This document shows positions 33,770-42,328 of a DNA stretch of 56,793 bases, piece after piece. This DNA comes from Nostoc sp. NMS7 (GTDB taxonomy: Bacteria > Cyanobacteriota > Cyanobacteriia > Cyanobacteriales > Nostocaceae), in NCBI RefSeq assembly GCF_017115085.1, contig NZ_JABXKJ010000210.1, positions 1 to 56,793 on the forward strand, given 5' to 3'. Both the position numbers and the translations under genes were made by a program. The notes under the pieces are model-generated. The model searched no databases. It was not told the DNA's origin and saw only the letters and a list, made by a program, of their open reading frames with translations. How positions within the stretch are numbered: position 1 is the stretch's first letter; each line of letters begins with the position of its first letter.

Positions 33770-33894
33770 AAACTTATCTAAAATACGTAATTATAGATAA
33801 GTTTAGCGAAGTTTTTTGTCATTTAGTATATGTCTTTTCGCAAACAGCACAGTGTGTCAGCAAACCTTGTCTCTATAGTCCACGACATACTCCA

Positions 33895-34791
33895 TTACGC
33901 AATACCGACACCACCCGTTATGCCATAAACTTCTCCTGTGATGTAGCTTGCCTCCTGTGAAGCAAGGAGAACGTATATTGGAGCGATCTCTACCGGCTGT
34001 CCGGGTCGTCCGATCGGAACCGTAGAGCCAAATTTCTCAATCTTTTCTTGAGTCTGACCGCCACTAGGCTGTAGCGGTGTCCAGAAAGGACCGGGCGCTA
34101 CAGCATTGACGCGCACACCTTTTTCAATCATTTGTTTGGAAACTGCTTTGGTGAAAGCAACAATGCCTGCTTTGGTGAGCGCATAGTCAATGATGTTCTC
34201 TGAAGGTTCATACGCCTGAATAGAAGTTGTATTAATGATGGCTGCACCCGGTTTCAGGTGTGGGACTGCCGACTGTGTAATCCAAAAGAGCGCGTATAGG
34301 TTGGTTTTAAGCACCTTATCGAACTGCTCGGTGCTGATATCGCCAAGAGAGGGCTGAGTCTCTTGTGCGCCAGCATTGTTGACAAGAATATCTAAACCGC
34401 CTAGCGCTTCTACTGCGTCCGCCACGAGTTTTCGGCAAAAATTCTCATCCTTTATGTCACCCCCAAGAGCGACGGCTTTACGTCCCGTTTGTTCGATCAG
34501 TTCTATAACCTCTCGTGCATCCGGCTCTTCACTGGGAAGATAGGAGATTGCCACATCCGCCCCTTCACGCGCAAACGCGATCGCTACGGCACGCCCGATA
34601 CCAGAATCTCCTCCGGTGATCAACGCCTTTCTGTTTGTAAGCTTTCCAGATCCTGTATAGCTCTCCTCGCCGTGATCCGGCTGAGGATTCATCTGTTGAG
34701 CAAGTCCGGGTGCCGGCTGCGGCTGACGGGGGAAGGGCGGCCCGGGATATTGCTGACGTGGATCTTGCATCTTCAATCGATCGTTTGCCAT
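33895..34791 (-). CDS. SDR oxidoreductase, GsiB/YghA type
   Basis: 298 residues. A Pro/Gln-rich lead of about 50 residues (RQQYPGPPFPRQPQPAPG) comes before the SDR core: TGGDSGIGRA (NAD(P) loop), NNAG, NTTSIQAYEP with the catalytic Ser, YALTKAG with Tyr and Lys, and a final GITGG. The extended lead and PDxGEESY box are typical of the stress-linked YghA/YhxC group. Substrate unknown. Single gene; 125 bases from the tnpA start. Confidence 0.88.
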   Translation of the reverse strand: MANDRLKMQDPRQQYPGPPFPRQPQPAPGLAQQMNPQPDHGEESYTGSGKLTNRKALITGGDSGIGRAVAIAFAREGADVAISYLPSEEPDAREVIELIEQTGRKAVALGGDIKDENFCRKLVADAVEALGGLDILVNNAGAQETQPSLGDISTEQFDKVLKTNLYALFWITQSAVPHLKPGAAIINTTSIQAYEPSENIIDYALTKAGIVAFTKAVSKQMIEKGVRVNAVAPGPFWTPLQPSGGQTQEKIEKFGSTVPIGRPGQPVEIAPIYVLLASQEASYITGEVYGITGGVGIA

Positions 34792-35085
34792 CTCTTGCTC
34801 CCCTATGGTGATCTATTTAATTGTATAAATCACTTTTCCATCGCATCTACCCACTTAGTGCAACATTATTGTTGTAATTAGTAACAGATTTAAGACTCTG
34901 GCGCATCTCTTCGACTCTACCTTTCGGCAGACTCGCAACAAAGCGAACTGATGGATAGCAAGACATTTGGGAGATTATTGGCAGCAGCTAAACAGTATTT
35001 ACCTTGCTTGATGGTCAACTCCCGCCAATAACCTTTCAGTTTGGTGAACTTTGGATTATTTTCAAATCTGAATGTTTTTTTCGGT

Positions 35086-36447
35086 TCAACTTTTGCATTC
35101 AGCCGTTGCAGGATTAGAAGGCTGTTGCACCCTATTGTTAACAGTTTTTGCTTCTACAAAAGCTTCTCGACCTGTAATCAATCTAGAGCGACGATTACGA
35201 GTGATATAATTCCACGCCCACTGAATTGCTACTACTATTTTAGTGTCAAACTCGATTAAGAAGTAGATGTGAATTATTAGCCAAAAGAGCCAAGCAATGA
35301 AACCTTGGAGTTTGAGTAAGCCTAAATCTACAACAGCTAAATTTTGCCCAATCATCGCCAAAGTACCCACGTCATTGTAACGAAATTGTGGCAAAGTATT
35401 ACCTTGAAGCCTGCGTTTAATGAGTTTAGCTACATACTCTCCTTGTTGTTTGGCTACAGGTGCAACACCAGGTAAGGGTTTACTATTTTGATGGGAAAAG
35501 TTGCTTAAATCTCCCACTACAAAAATGTTTTTATAACCCTTGATAGTCAAGTCTGGTTCTACAATCACACGTCCGTCGCGATCGCACTCTACACCTGTAC
35601 TTTCTGCTAGGGCTTTCCCCATAGGCGAACCTTGAACACCTGCTGCCCACAATATAGTTTTTGAGGCAATTTCTGTCAATTCATCGCCTTGCTTGAAAGT
35701 AACGATGTTATTTTCAATATTTGTCACTCTGGTGTTAGTGTAGACAGCTACACCCAACTTTTGCAAAGATACTGCTGCTACTTTCGATAACTCTGGCGCA
35801 ATGTGTGGGAGGATGCGATCGCCCCCTTGCAATAGTAAAATTTTCGCTTCTGAGATGTTGATGCTGCGGAAATCTTCTTTGAGAGTTTGGTATGTCAATT
35901 CCGCGATCGCCCCCGATAATTCTACACCGGTAGGTCCACCCCCCACAATCACAAAAGTCAACAAAGCCCGGCGTTTTTCTGGATCAGTTTCTTTTTCTGC
36001 TGCTTCAAATGCCGAAAATATCTGGCGACGCATTTCTATGGCATCTTCAACAGTTTTCAAGCCAGGAGCAAATTCTTTCCAGTTATCCTTACCAAAATAG
36101 GAATGGTTAGCACCTGTGGCGACAATCAATGTATCATAAGGTACTACTTCATCACCCAGAATAACTTGTTGCGCTTTTGGATCAATATCATTTACTTCTC
36201 CCAACAACACTTTTGTATTCTTGCTTTTGCTGAATAGAGATCGCAATGGTGCGGAAATATCAGCAGGTGATAGCGTACCTGTGGCAACTTGATATAAAAG
36301 CGGCTGAAATAGGTGAAAGTTACGTTTATCAATCAGAGTAACATTTACATTTGCACTCTTCAGAGCTTTTGCTGTATACAGTCCACCAAAGCCACCACCA
36401 ACGATCACAACCTGATGTGGGGCATTTTTCTCAAGTGAGACTTCCAT
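35086..36447 (-). CDS. Type II NADH dehydrogenase-like flavoprotein
   Basis: 453 residues. The first Rossmann motif VVIVGGGFGGLYTAKAL (residues 13-29) binds FAD and the second VIVGGGPTGVELSGAIAEL (near 166-184) binds NAD(P)H. FVVGDLSNF closes the FAD site, and AKQQGEYVAKLI follows. The C-terminal hydrophobic stretch FIAWLFWLIIHIYFLIEF should anchor it to the membrane. It would pass electrons from NAD(P)H to quinone without pumping protons. Start ATG 36447. Alone in its orientation. Confidence 0.9.
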   Translation of the reverse strand: MEVSLEKNAPHQVVIVGGGFGGLYTAKALKSANVNVTLIDKRNFHLFQPLLYQVATGTLSPADISAPLRSLFSKSKNTKVLLGEVNDIDPKAQQVILGDEVVPYDTLIVATGANHSYFGKDNWKEFAPGLKTVEDAIEMRRQIFSAFEAAEKETDPEKRRALLTFVIVGGGPTGVELSGAIAELTYQTLKEDFRSINISEAKILLLQGGDRILPHIAPELSKVAAVSLQKLGVAVYTNTRVTNIENNIVTFKQGDELTEIASKTILWAAGVQGSPMGKALAESTGVECDRDGRVIVEPDLTIKGYKNIFVVGDLSNFSHQNSKPLPGVAPVAKQQGEYVAKLIKRRLQGNTLPQFRYNDVGTLAMIGQNLAVVDLGLLKLQGFIAWLFWLIIHIYFLIEFDTKIVVAIQWAWNYITRNRRSRLITGREAFVEAKTVNNRVQQPSNPATAECKS

Positions 36448-36615
36448 AATAAATATTTCCTTGTGTTAAGAAGTTGTAACTATTCTTAACAAAAAGGTAA
36501 CAGCATTATGATATACGTTGCCGTTTATTTAGAACAATTGAAAAAATAATGAAAGTAGCCAAAGTTAGTAATCAGTCTTAAATTTCTGCGGCAGAATCAG
36601 ATTTGTTGTCTACAG

Positions 36616-37635
36616 TTATATGCTGAAGGAGGGTGTTAGAGCTAAAGTTTTCTTTTGATCAGCAAGGAAAACGCGATCGCAGAGGTTAAACAGTTCTACC
36701 TCAGTCTGTGTGTGTCGCATCAGCCGCAGGAAATCACCTTCAGCATCAACATTTAGGGCAATATAGTTGAGGAACATTTTGAGGTAGCCTACGCGGGCTC
36801 GCTCTGGCATAGTTGCTGCTGCGGGGGTTTGCCATAAACGATCAATATAGTTGCGTACCTCTACTAAAGGAACGGGCGTGATCGTCTCAAAGCGCAAAGC
36901 TTGGCGAATTTGATTAAAAAGCCAAGGATTCCCAATCGCCCAGCGTCCCACCATCACACCCGCCGCACCCGTTTGAGAAAGCACTTCAACAGCAGTTGTC
37001 GCCGAGTCGATATTGCCATTGGCAAGCACTGGACAATCGACTCGTCTTACCGCTTTCGCAATCAAATCATATTTTACTGCCCCGTGGTACATATCTTTCA
37101 CCGTGCGACCATGCAAACTCAGTAAATCAATGCTGTGGCGATTGATTATATCTAGAATTTCGTAAAAGTTATCTGTATTTTCAAATCCTACGCGCATCTT
37201 CACGGTCAAAGGTCGATCGTTGACAGCAGAACGCAGTTCTCCCAAAATCCGATCCACTTTTTCTGGTGAGAGTAGCAATCCACCCCCAACATTTTTGCGA
37301 TATATTCTAGGTGCTGGACAGCCCATGTTCAAGTCAACTCCAGCGATATTATAGTTGCAGAGTTCCTTTGCTGTTCTTACTAAGTCTGGAATGCTTTCGC
37401 CAATCATTTGAGCAAAAACGGGGCGACCCGTGTCGTTTTCGGTGATTGCTGTCAGAATGCTACGATTGAGCCGTGAGGTATCATTGACGCGGAAATACTC
37501 CGTGAAGAAGTAGTCAGGACTGCCGTAGTGGGCAATCACCTTCATAAACCAGAGGTTTGTCACATCCTGCATGGGCGCAAGAGCGGTGAGAGGTAGGTAT
37601 GAATGGAGCGATTGGGGAAGCGATACCTGGGACAT
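36616..37635 (-). CDS. tRNA dihydrouridine synthase
   Basis: 339 residues from ATG 37635 (MSQVSLPQSL); the frame opens ten codons earlier. The Dus landmarks are LAPMQDVTNL, the catalytic Cys in DLNMGCPAPRIYRKNVGGGL, TVKMRVGF, LSLHGRTV and VLANGNI/VMVGRWAIGNPWLF of the FMN site. It reduces uridines in tRNA. It does not have the RKGAGSAL sequence usual after the Cys in DusB, so I give no letter. Single gene. Confidence 0.88.
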   Translation of the reverse strand: MSQVSLPQSLHSYLPLTALAPMQDVTNLWFMKVIAHYGSPDYFFTEYFRVNDTSRLNRSILTAITENDTGRPVFAQMIGESIPDLVRTAKELCNYNIAGVDLNMGCPAPRIYRKNVGGGLLLSPEKVDRILGELRSAVNDRPLTVKMRVGFENTDNFYEILDIINRHSIDLLSLHGRTVKDMYHGAVKYDLIAKAVRRVDCPVLANGNIDSATTAVEVLSQTGAAGVMVGRWAIGNPWLFNQIRQALRFETITPVPLVEVRNYIDRLWQTPAAATMPERARVGYLKMFLNYIALNVDAEGDFLRLMRHTQTEVELFNLCDRVFLADQKKTLALTPSFSI

Positions 37636-37753
37636 AGAGATCAGGAGCGATCGGCAAAGCATCACTCTATCAAAAAATGCTTACTTGTTAGGAACTGCGA
37701 AGACAAAAGCCCAAATGTACATTAACTAATTATTTGTCCATTTAACAATTTAA

Positions 37754-38044
37754 CTAGGGATGAGGGGTAATTGCTAAAATTGTTATCACTCCTTGACCAG
37801 TGCCGTAGTACCAAAAAACTCTAAACGCAGCAGGTGTTTTATTTTCTACGTATGCTTCAAATACTTCTTCGCCATTGGAACCAAATAAATCATCATATTT
37901 GTGGGTTTGCAAACCAGGATGACGGAGATTAGTTTCTATCAAAGCTAATGTTTTAGAGACTTTTCGGTACTTTTTCGGGTCAGTTTGCTCTAAATTTTTC
38001 AATACATCTCTGGCTTCAGTTGAATATTGCAGACGAAATTGCAT
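37754..38044 (-). CDS. RelE/ParE-superfamily toxin
   Basis: 96 residues. The opening FRLQYSTEARDVLKNLEQ and the middle YRKVSKTLALIETN match the ParE/RelE fold, with a final AAFRVFWYYGTGQGVITILAI strand pair typical of it (the R/W/Y block). As RelE it would cut mRNA at the ribosome; as ParE it would block gyrase. I cannot tell which. Its ATG overlaps the antitoxin stop by one base (TAATG), so the two are coupled in translation. Confidence 0.72.
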   Translation of the reverse strand: MQFRLQYSTEARDVLKNLEQTDPKKYRKVSKTLALIETNLRHPGLQTHKYDDLFGSNGEEVFEAYVENKTPAAFRVFWYYGTGQGVITILAITPHP

Positions 38045-38340
38045 TAATCATCAATCTCCAAGTCTGCGTATTGAGCAAATGAACCTAAATCATGAACTTC
38101 TCCCCTCGCTGCTTCTTGTATACCCTGTAGCACCATAGCTAGCGCTTCTGGATTTTGCCACAACCATCTTTGATTTTCAGGAATATTTTCTAAATCTATG
38201 GGGTCTAGTAAAATCTGCCCTGCATCATTAGTTAATACTCGGTAAACTTTTGCCTTAGCTGTTTCTCCTAATGTTAAGTTCCCTTGCTCATTTGTTAAGA
38301 TAGCTTCTTTTAAGACATAAAAGTTTTGGTTAGCAATCAT
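38044..38340 (-). CDS. Antitoxin of the RelE/ParE-like pair
   Basis: 98 residues from ATG 38340. Predicted acidic protein (LDPIDLENIPENQRWLWQNP, then a GEVHDLGSFAQYADLEIDD tail) of the type that sits beside RelE-like toxins in cyanobacteria. No clear DNA-binding domain can be named. A 25-base tandem copy of its start region lies just upstream and creates a short overlapping leader ORF (see findings). A TTG at 38361 is the alternative start. Confidence 0.62.
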   Translation of the reverse strand: MIANQNFYVLKEAILTNEQGNLTLGETAKAKVYRVLTNDAGQILLDPIDLENIPENQRWLWQNPEALAMVLQGIQEAARGEVHDLGSFAQYADLEIDD

Positions 38341-38380
38341 AGGTAAAGTTTTGGTTAGCAATCATAGGTATAGTTTGGCA
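38329..38380 (-). repeat. 25-bp tandem duplication at the antitoxin start
   Basis: The unit read on the minus strand starts ATGATTGCTAACCAAAACTT and repeats after 25 bases, giving a first ATG at 38365 and the antitoxin ATG at 38340. The first ATG opens an 11-codon ORF ending TGC TAA in another frame, overlapping the antitoxin start. Confidence 0.75.
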
Positions 38381-38395
38381 ATTATTCAACTTATA

Positions 38396-38789
38396 TCATA
38401 ATACCGTTGTTATTATATCAAAAGTTACTAAAAAGTTTATACTTTTAGCAGCATTTCCTCTATTAAGTTCATCTATAACTAAAAGATAATTTTGACCTTT
38501 ACCATCTATTAAATCCCTGTATGCTAGCCCTAAAGCACGGATGAAGTGTCCCGAATAAAATTTGTACATAATAGAATTACCTTGACTTTGTGGCAATAGC
38601 TTTCCCACAAAATCAGAATAAGTATATTCGGGATGAAATACAGTCTTTATTGTATTTTCTAACGTATTACTCAGGGAATCAAAATGTATTTATTAAATCA
38701 TTTATTGCAATTGAACGAATCTGGTAACTTTTACCGATACCAGGACTACCAAAAATAATCTTTTGGATTGGTTTTGTTTGGTGATTCAT
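38396..38789 (-). pseudogene. McrB-like AAA+ restriction ATPase remnant
   Basis: From ATG 38789 the frame reads KIIFGSPGIGKSYQIR, a Walker A, and stops within about 35 codons. In another frame, after a break near 38660, comes VFHPEYTYSDFVGKLLPQ and then YLLVIDELNRGNAAK, a Walker B in the McrB form DELNRGN. The chain ends at 38396. McrB GTPases drive cutting of modified DNA by McrC. Both the start and the core are present but shifted, and the rest of the gene is gone. Confidence 0.65.
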
Positions 38790-39508
38790 AATTTAGATGT
38801 AGCTTTGTTTATTATTTAAAAAATCATACTAACTCTAACTCATATCAAAAAATTTGATAGTAAATCTTTAGTATTATTTAATACTTGTGCTTAATTTGGT
38901 AAATATAATTAATTACGCAATGTGGTTGCGAATGTAGTGAAGTGAAATGAAGCAATCCTAGCCCTTGCGATTGCTTCGCTCCGGTCGCAATGGCTGTAAT
39001 TAATTTTGTTGACTTGCTTAACAAGTTCCCCTTGAGTCCCTTGATTAAATAGTTTTAAAAGCTAAGTCACTTTATATACCTATTTTTTAACAATCAAGAC
39101 TTGGAGTCCTGTTTCCTTTGGATTCCCTAGCAAGCATAAAAATTTGGATGAAAATATACTGAAGTATGTAAAGTATGCAACTTTTTGCACACGAAAGTAC
39201 ATACCTATAAATATACGTGATAGCACTCTAACGCAGAGACAGCACCACTGTAAAATCAACATGATGCACAAAATTTTAAACAAGTCAAGTTTGGTATAAA
39301 TTATATTAAAAATTTTCTAGCAAGTTTTTAGGAATTATCAGAGACAGGTTTTATAAATGAGTTATAAGCAAAAATTATATTACAAAGTATAACCTATAAT
39401 TTTTCTCTATTCCACCTATCAGTTGCAATTCTGTCTCATAGGGTAGATTGGTTTTATCCCGTGAGAGAAAATGACCTCTCGATTTTGTGGTTAATCTTGT
39501 AAAGGTAA
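38790..39508. other. Gene-free stretch before the tRNA
   Basis: AT-rich, no gene supported. One dispersed repeat at about 38920-38998 contains GCGATTGCTTCGCTCCGGTC. A 67-codon frame at 39080-39283 has random-looking composition. Confidence 0.5.
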
Positions 39509-39581
39509 CGAGCGCGGAGGGATTTGAACCCCCGACCCACAGAACCGGAATCTGTTGCTCTATCCACTGAGCTACGCGCCC
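39509..39581 (-). tRNA. tRNA-Arg (CCG)
   Basis: 73 bases, no CCA encoded. The acceptor arm GGGCGCG pairs with CGCGCTC, the D arm reads TAGCTCAGTGGATAGAGCA, the anticodon loop TTCCGGT sits on stem CAGA/TCTG with anticodon CCG, and the T arm reads GGGTTCAAATC. CCG reads the Arg codon CGG. Confidence 0.93.
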
Positions 39582-39646
39582 TTAATCTTCCATATTATAG
39601 CATATCTGTGATAAAATTTGCAACCTAGAAAAACTTGGTTTCTGGG

Positions 39647-40852
39647 TTAAAGATAATTAGCTGGGTCTACGGGTGTGCCATCTCGACGAACTTCAAAGTG
39701 GAGATGGGGACCAGTTGAGAAACCTGTAGAACCAACAGCAGCGATCGCTTGTCCGCGTTCAACTGCTTGTCCTTCGGTAACATACAACTCGCTGGTATGT
39801 CCGTACAATGTCGTCATGCCATTGCCGTGATCGATAATTAACGCTCTGCCATAACCACCATACCACCCAGCAAAAATTACTGTTCCCGAATCGGCTGCCC
39901 GAATTGTGCTACCATAGCTAGCAGCAAAATCCAACCCGGCATGAAAGCGACGATAGCCGAGGATTGGGTGTATCCGCCAGCCGAAGGGACTGCTAGTAGG
40001 AGCATCGCTAGGATATGTCATGACACCAGTTCCGCGAATGATCAAACTTGTCCGGCTGTTGGTTTTTGCTTGCGCCGCTTCTGTTGCTCTGGCTTCTGCT
40101 ACCTTTTGTTGAATCAAGACTTCCAAATTTTTGGAATCTCTCTCTAGCTGATTTTGCGCGGCTTCCAAGGCCAGGCGATCGCTATTCAGGCGTTGAATTA
40201 ATTCTGATTGTGATTGCGCCTGAGTTTGATAATCGGCTTTTTCTGCCAGCAGTTGCTCACGCATCAAGGCAACTTCGTTTTTTTGCTGTTCTACTTCCGT
40301 TTTTTGTTTATGGATCAGGTTTGCTTGGGCGTTGAGTTTTACCAAAATTTGCTGGTCTGCCTGATAGACTAACTTCAACTGATAACGGCGGCTGATAAAG
40401 TCGCTAATATTTTGACTTTCGAGCAAAACTGCCCATCCCACAGATGCAGGCGATCGCTGAAGATAACGCAATCGTGCTACTGTTGCTATTTGCCGCTCCT
40501 GATAGTCACGCTCCGCTACAGCTAAATCAGTTTCTAACTGCTTCTGGCGTTGGGTGGCCAGTTGTAATCGTGATTCGCTCTCTTGAAGATAGCTATCTGT
40601 AGTTTGCAGATTTTGCTTTAAACCAGTGAGGTGTTTTTCGGCTTCTTGTTGGAGATTTGTTAAGCGATCGCGATCGTTAACTACACCCTGATGCTGCTGA
40701 TTCATTTGTTGCTGCTGTTGTCGCAGAGTATCAATAGATCCTGCGGAGGTTGCGTGGGCTGGAATTAATCCCCAACATATACACAAAATGCAGCAAAATG
40801 CAATAGATAAACAGCAATAAATCTGCTGTTTTCCGAGAAATCGCGCTCTCAT
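39647..40852 (-). CDS. M23 peptidase, EnvC-like murein hydrolase factor
   Basis: 401 residues. A signal peptide (IYCCLSIAFCCILCICWGLI, residues 11-30) ends at AHA, so the protein is exported. Residues about 40-260 are coiled coil (many Gln, Glu and Lys). The C-terminus is an M23/LytM domain: HAGLDFA and GPHLHFEV hold the Zn-binding His and Asp (HxxxD and HxH), both present. The layout matches EnvC-type cell-division or wall factors, which trim peptidoglycan or activate amidases. Single gene. Confidence 0.88.
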   Translation of the reverse strand: MRARFLGKQQIYCCLSIAFCCILCICWGLIPAHATSAGSIDTLRQQQQQMNQQHQGVVNDRDRLTNLQQEAEKHLTGLKQNLQTTDSYLQESESRLQLATQRQKQLETDLAVAERDYQERQIATVARLRYLQRSPASVGWAVLLESQNISDFISRRYQLKLVYQADQQILVKLNAQANLIHKQKTEVEQQKNEVALMREQLLAEKADYQTQAQSQSELIQRLNSDRLALEAAQNQLERDSKNLEVLIQQKVAEARATEAAQAKTNSRTSLIIRGTGVMTYPSDAPTSSPFGWRIHPILGYRRFHAGLDFAASYGSTIRAADSGTVIFAGWYGGYGRALIIDHGNGMTTLYGHTSELYVTEGQAVERGQAIAAVGSTGFSTGPHLHFEVRRDGTPVDPANYL

Positions 40853-41463
40853 AGTGCGAACCTAACTAAAACGATGTTTTCAAACACTATGAGGATTATT
40901 CCCAAAATCTGATTCACCCACTCCAACACCATGTATCAAATTGGTCTGCCAAGTTTTAACACAAAGATTCCATTTGTGTCAGCATTGAGTAGATATCGTT
41001 ATATTGGTTTAACGTGAATTCGACGCCTAACCCCCCAACCCCCTTTCCTACTAGCGTTGCTCCCGTCAAACTCCCCTCTCCGAAACGGAGAGGGGTTGGG
41101 GGAGAGGTTCTTCCAGGATTAGTGAATTGGTGTTCTAAGCTAATGTACTTTTAATTTGCATAACTAGGGCAGGCAAGATGCCCACCCCACAAGAGTTTTA
41201 CTTCCAGGTAATATGCAACTTTTATCTCCAACAGCTTAGGACGGGTCTTTATGGGGACATACAGCAGTTTTCATGTATTTCAACCATATATATCGTACGG
41301 GCACAGCATTGCTGTGCCCCTACCGCGTGGTCTATTTAGCTGAAAATAGCTGTAATGTAAAACCGTGTCCTATTTGGGGCAATAAGACACGGTTTTATAG
41401 GAGTATTTACTTATAATATTACCAAAATCAAAGTAAAATTTGATTTATACCAAAGTAATCCAT
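40853..41463. repeat. Repeat-rich intergenic stretch
   Basis: No gene. 41033-41115 holds the hairpin CCCCTCTCCG (41083-41092)/CGGAGAGGGG (41096-41105), and 41166-41195 an AGGGACT-MITE fragment (GCCCACCCCAC). 41260-41354 is the MITE also at 14303 and 9639. A terminator lies at 41359-41396. Confidence 0.6.
41359..41396 (-). terminator. Terminator of the zinc-ribbon gene
   Basis: AAAACCGTGTC (41359-41369) and GACACGGTTTT (41386-41396) form a perfect 11-bp stem with a 16-base loop, 68 bases past the stop of the gene at 41464. The T end supports the minus strand. Confidence 0.65.
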
Positions 41464-41850
41464 TTACTGAAATTTGTTTCCTGGTTCATTAACTTTCTCT
41501 GTTGTGGGAAAGATTTGGCGATCGCAGTTTGTGCTTTCCTGAGTTAAGGCGATCGCACTAAAGAAAATAGCACTTCCTACAGCCAGAGCGATCATCGGAC
41601 GTTTCAGCAAGACAAAATCTCTGATAATCCTCGCTAACGGTCGGCTTTGACGACGTAGCGCCGAAGAAATCATCAATTGTCTCCAAGTAAACGGATCGCG
41701 GACATAATGACCGCTTTGGCAAACTACTAGCCGTTCCTGACAATAGGGACAGCAAAATAAGCCCATCCGCGTTTTAATTGGTTTGGGCGTACCATTTCTT
41801 TGGCAAATTGGGCAAGTAACATAATGATTATCAAAGGTGTGTATATTCAT
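41464..41850 (-). CDS. Zinc-ribbon membrane protein, function unknown
   Basis: 128 residues. N-terminal CPIC (residue 13 onward) and CCPYC give a zinc ribbon, then GHYVRDPFTWRQL, then one membrane helix (MIALAVGSAIFFSAIAL) near residue 95. The end, after the helix, is polar. I do not recognise the family. A terminator follows. Single gene upstream of the ClC gene but divergent from it. Confidence 0.6.
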   Translation of the reverse strand: MNIHTFDNHYVTCPICQRNGTPKPIKTRMGLFCCPYCQERLVVCQSGHYVRDPFTWRQLMISSALRRQSRPLARIIRDFVLLKRPMIALAVGSAIFFSAIALTQESTNCDRQIFPTTEKVNEPGNKFQ

Positions 41851-42328
41851 TTACCTCGTCCGCCTAGTCCATTTACTCGCTCTATAATCAATAGCTATAT
41901 TGAATTGGGATCAATACTTAGCAGACTTCCAAGCATGGTCTGACATCAAGCATAAATCATACATATATTGTATTACTACCAAGGCTCGCTCAATGGTCGC
42001 AACACGAGTATAGCTAGATTTAGGCAAGGATGCAGGGCTAGTTAATGTTTACGGGTGCGTCCACCCAGCCCCCAAAAAACTCTGTTGTCTCTAGAAAAAA
42101 ATAGCGATCGCGCCCACTCGCACTCCATTAGCCCTCGTTGACCCTTAAATAATAATTGTCTCCCTATTTAACCATTGTTCCCACAAAAATTTTGCACAAT
42201 GACATTTTTTACTAAAGCTTTATAAATCAAGCAAATAAAGTCTACTTGTCCGGTTGCTAAATAATGGCTCACAATGATAAGTAACAGATAAAAATTTAAA
42301 TTTTTTCTTACATTTACCCCGCCTCTGA
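41851..42328. other. Divergent intergenic stretch
   Basis: Promoter space between the zinc-ribbon gene and the ClC gene. No gene or strong hairpin seen. Confidence 0.4.

Larger units (their letters stand above)
32853..33810 (-). mobile_element. IS607-family element, tnpB truncated
   Basis: tnpA (33158-33769) is intact and tnpB (32853-33116) keeps only its first 87 codons. A perfect 10-bp inverted pair, AACTTATCTA (33771-33780) and TAGATAAGTT (33794-33803), lies just before tnpA and may mark an end or operator. The tnpB-side end is lost, so borders are approximate. Confidence 0.7.

Noticed and set aside
39080..39283. 67-codon minus-strand frame before the tRNA
   Set aside because: Random-looking hydrophobic sequence, no ribosome site, no motif.
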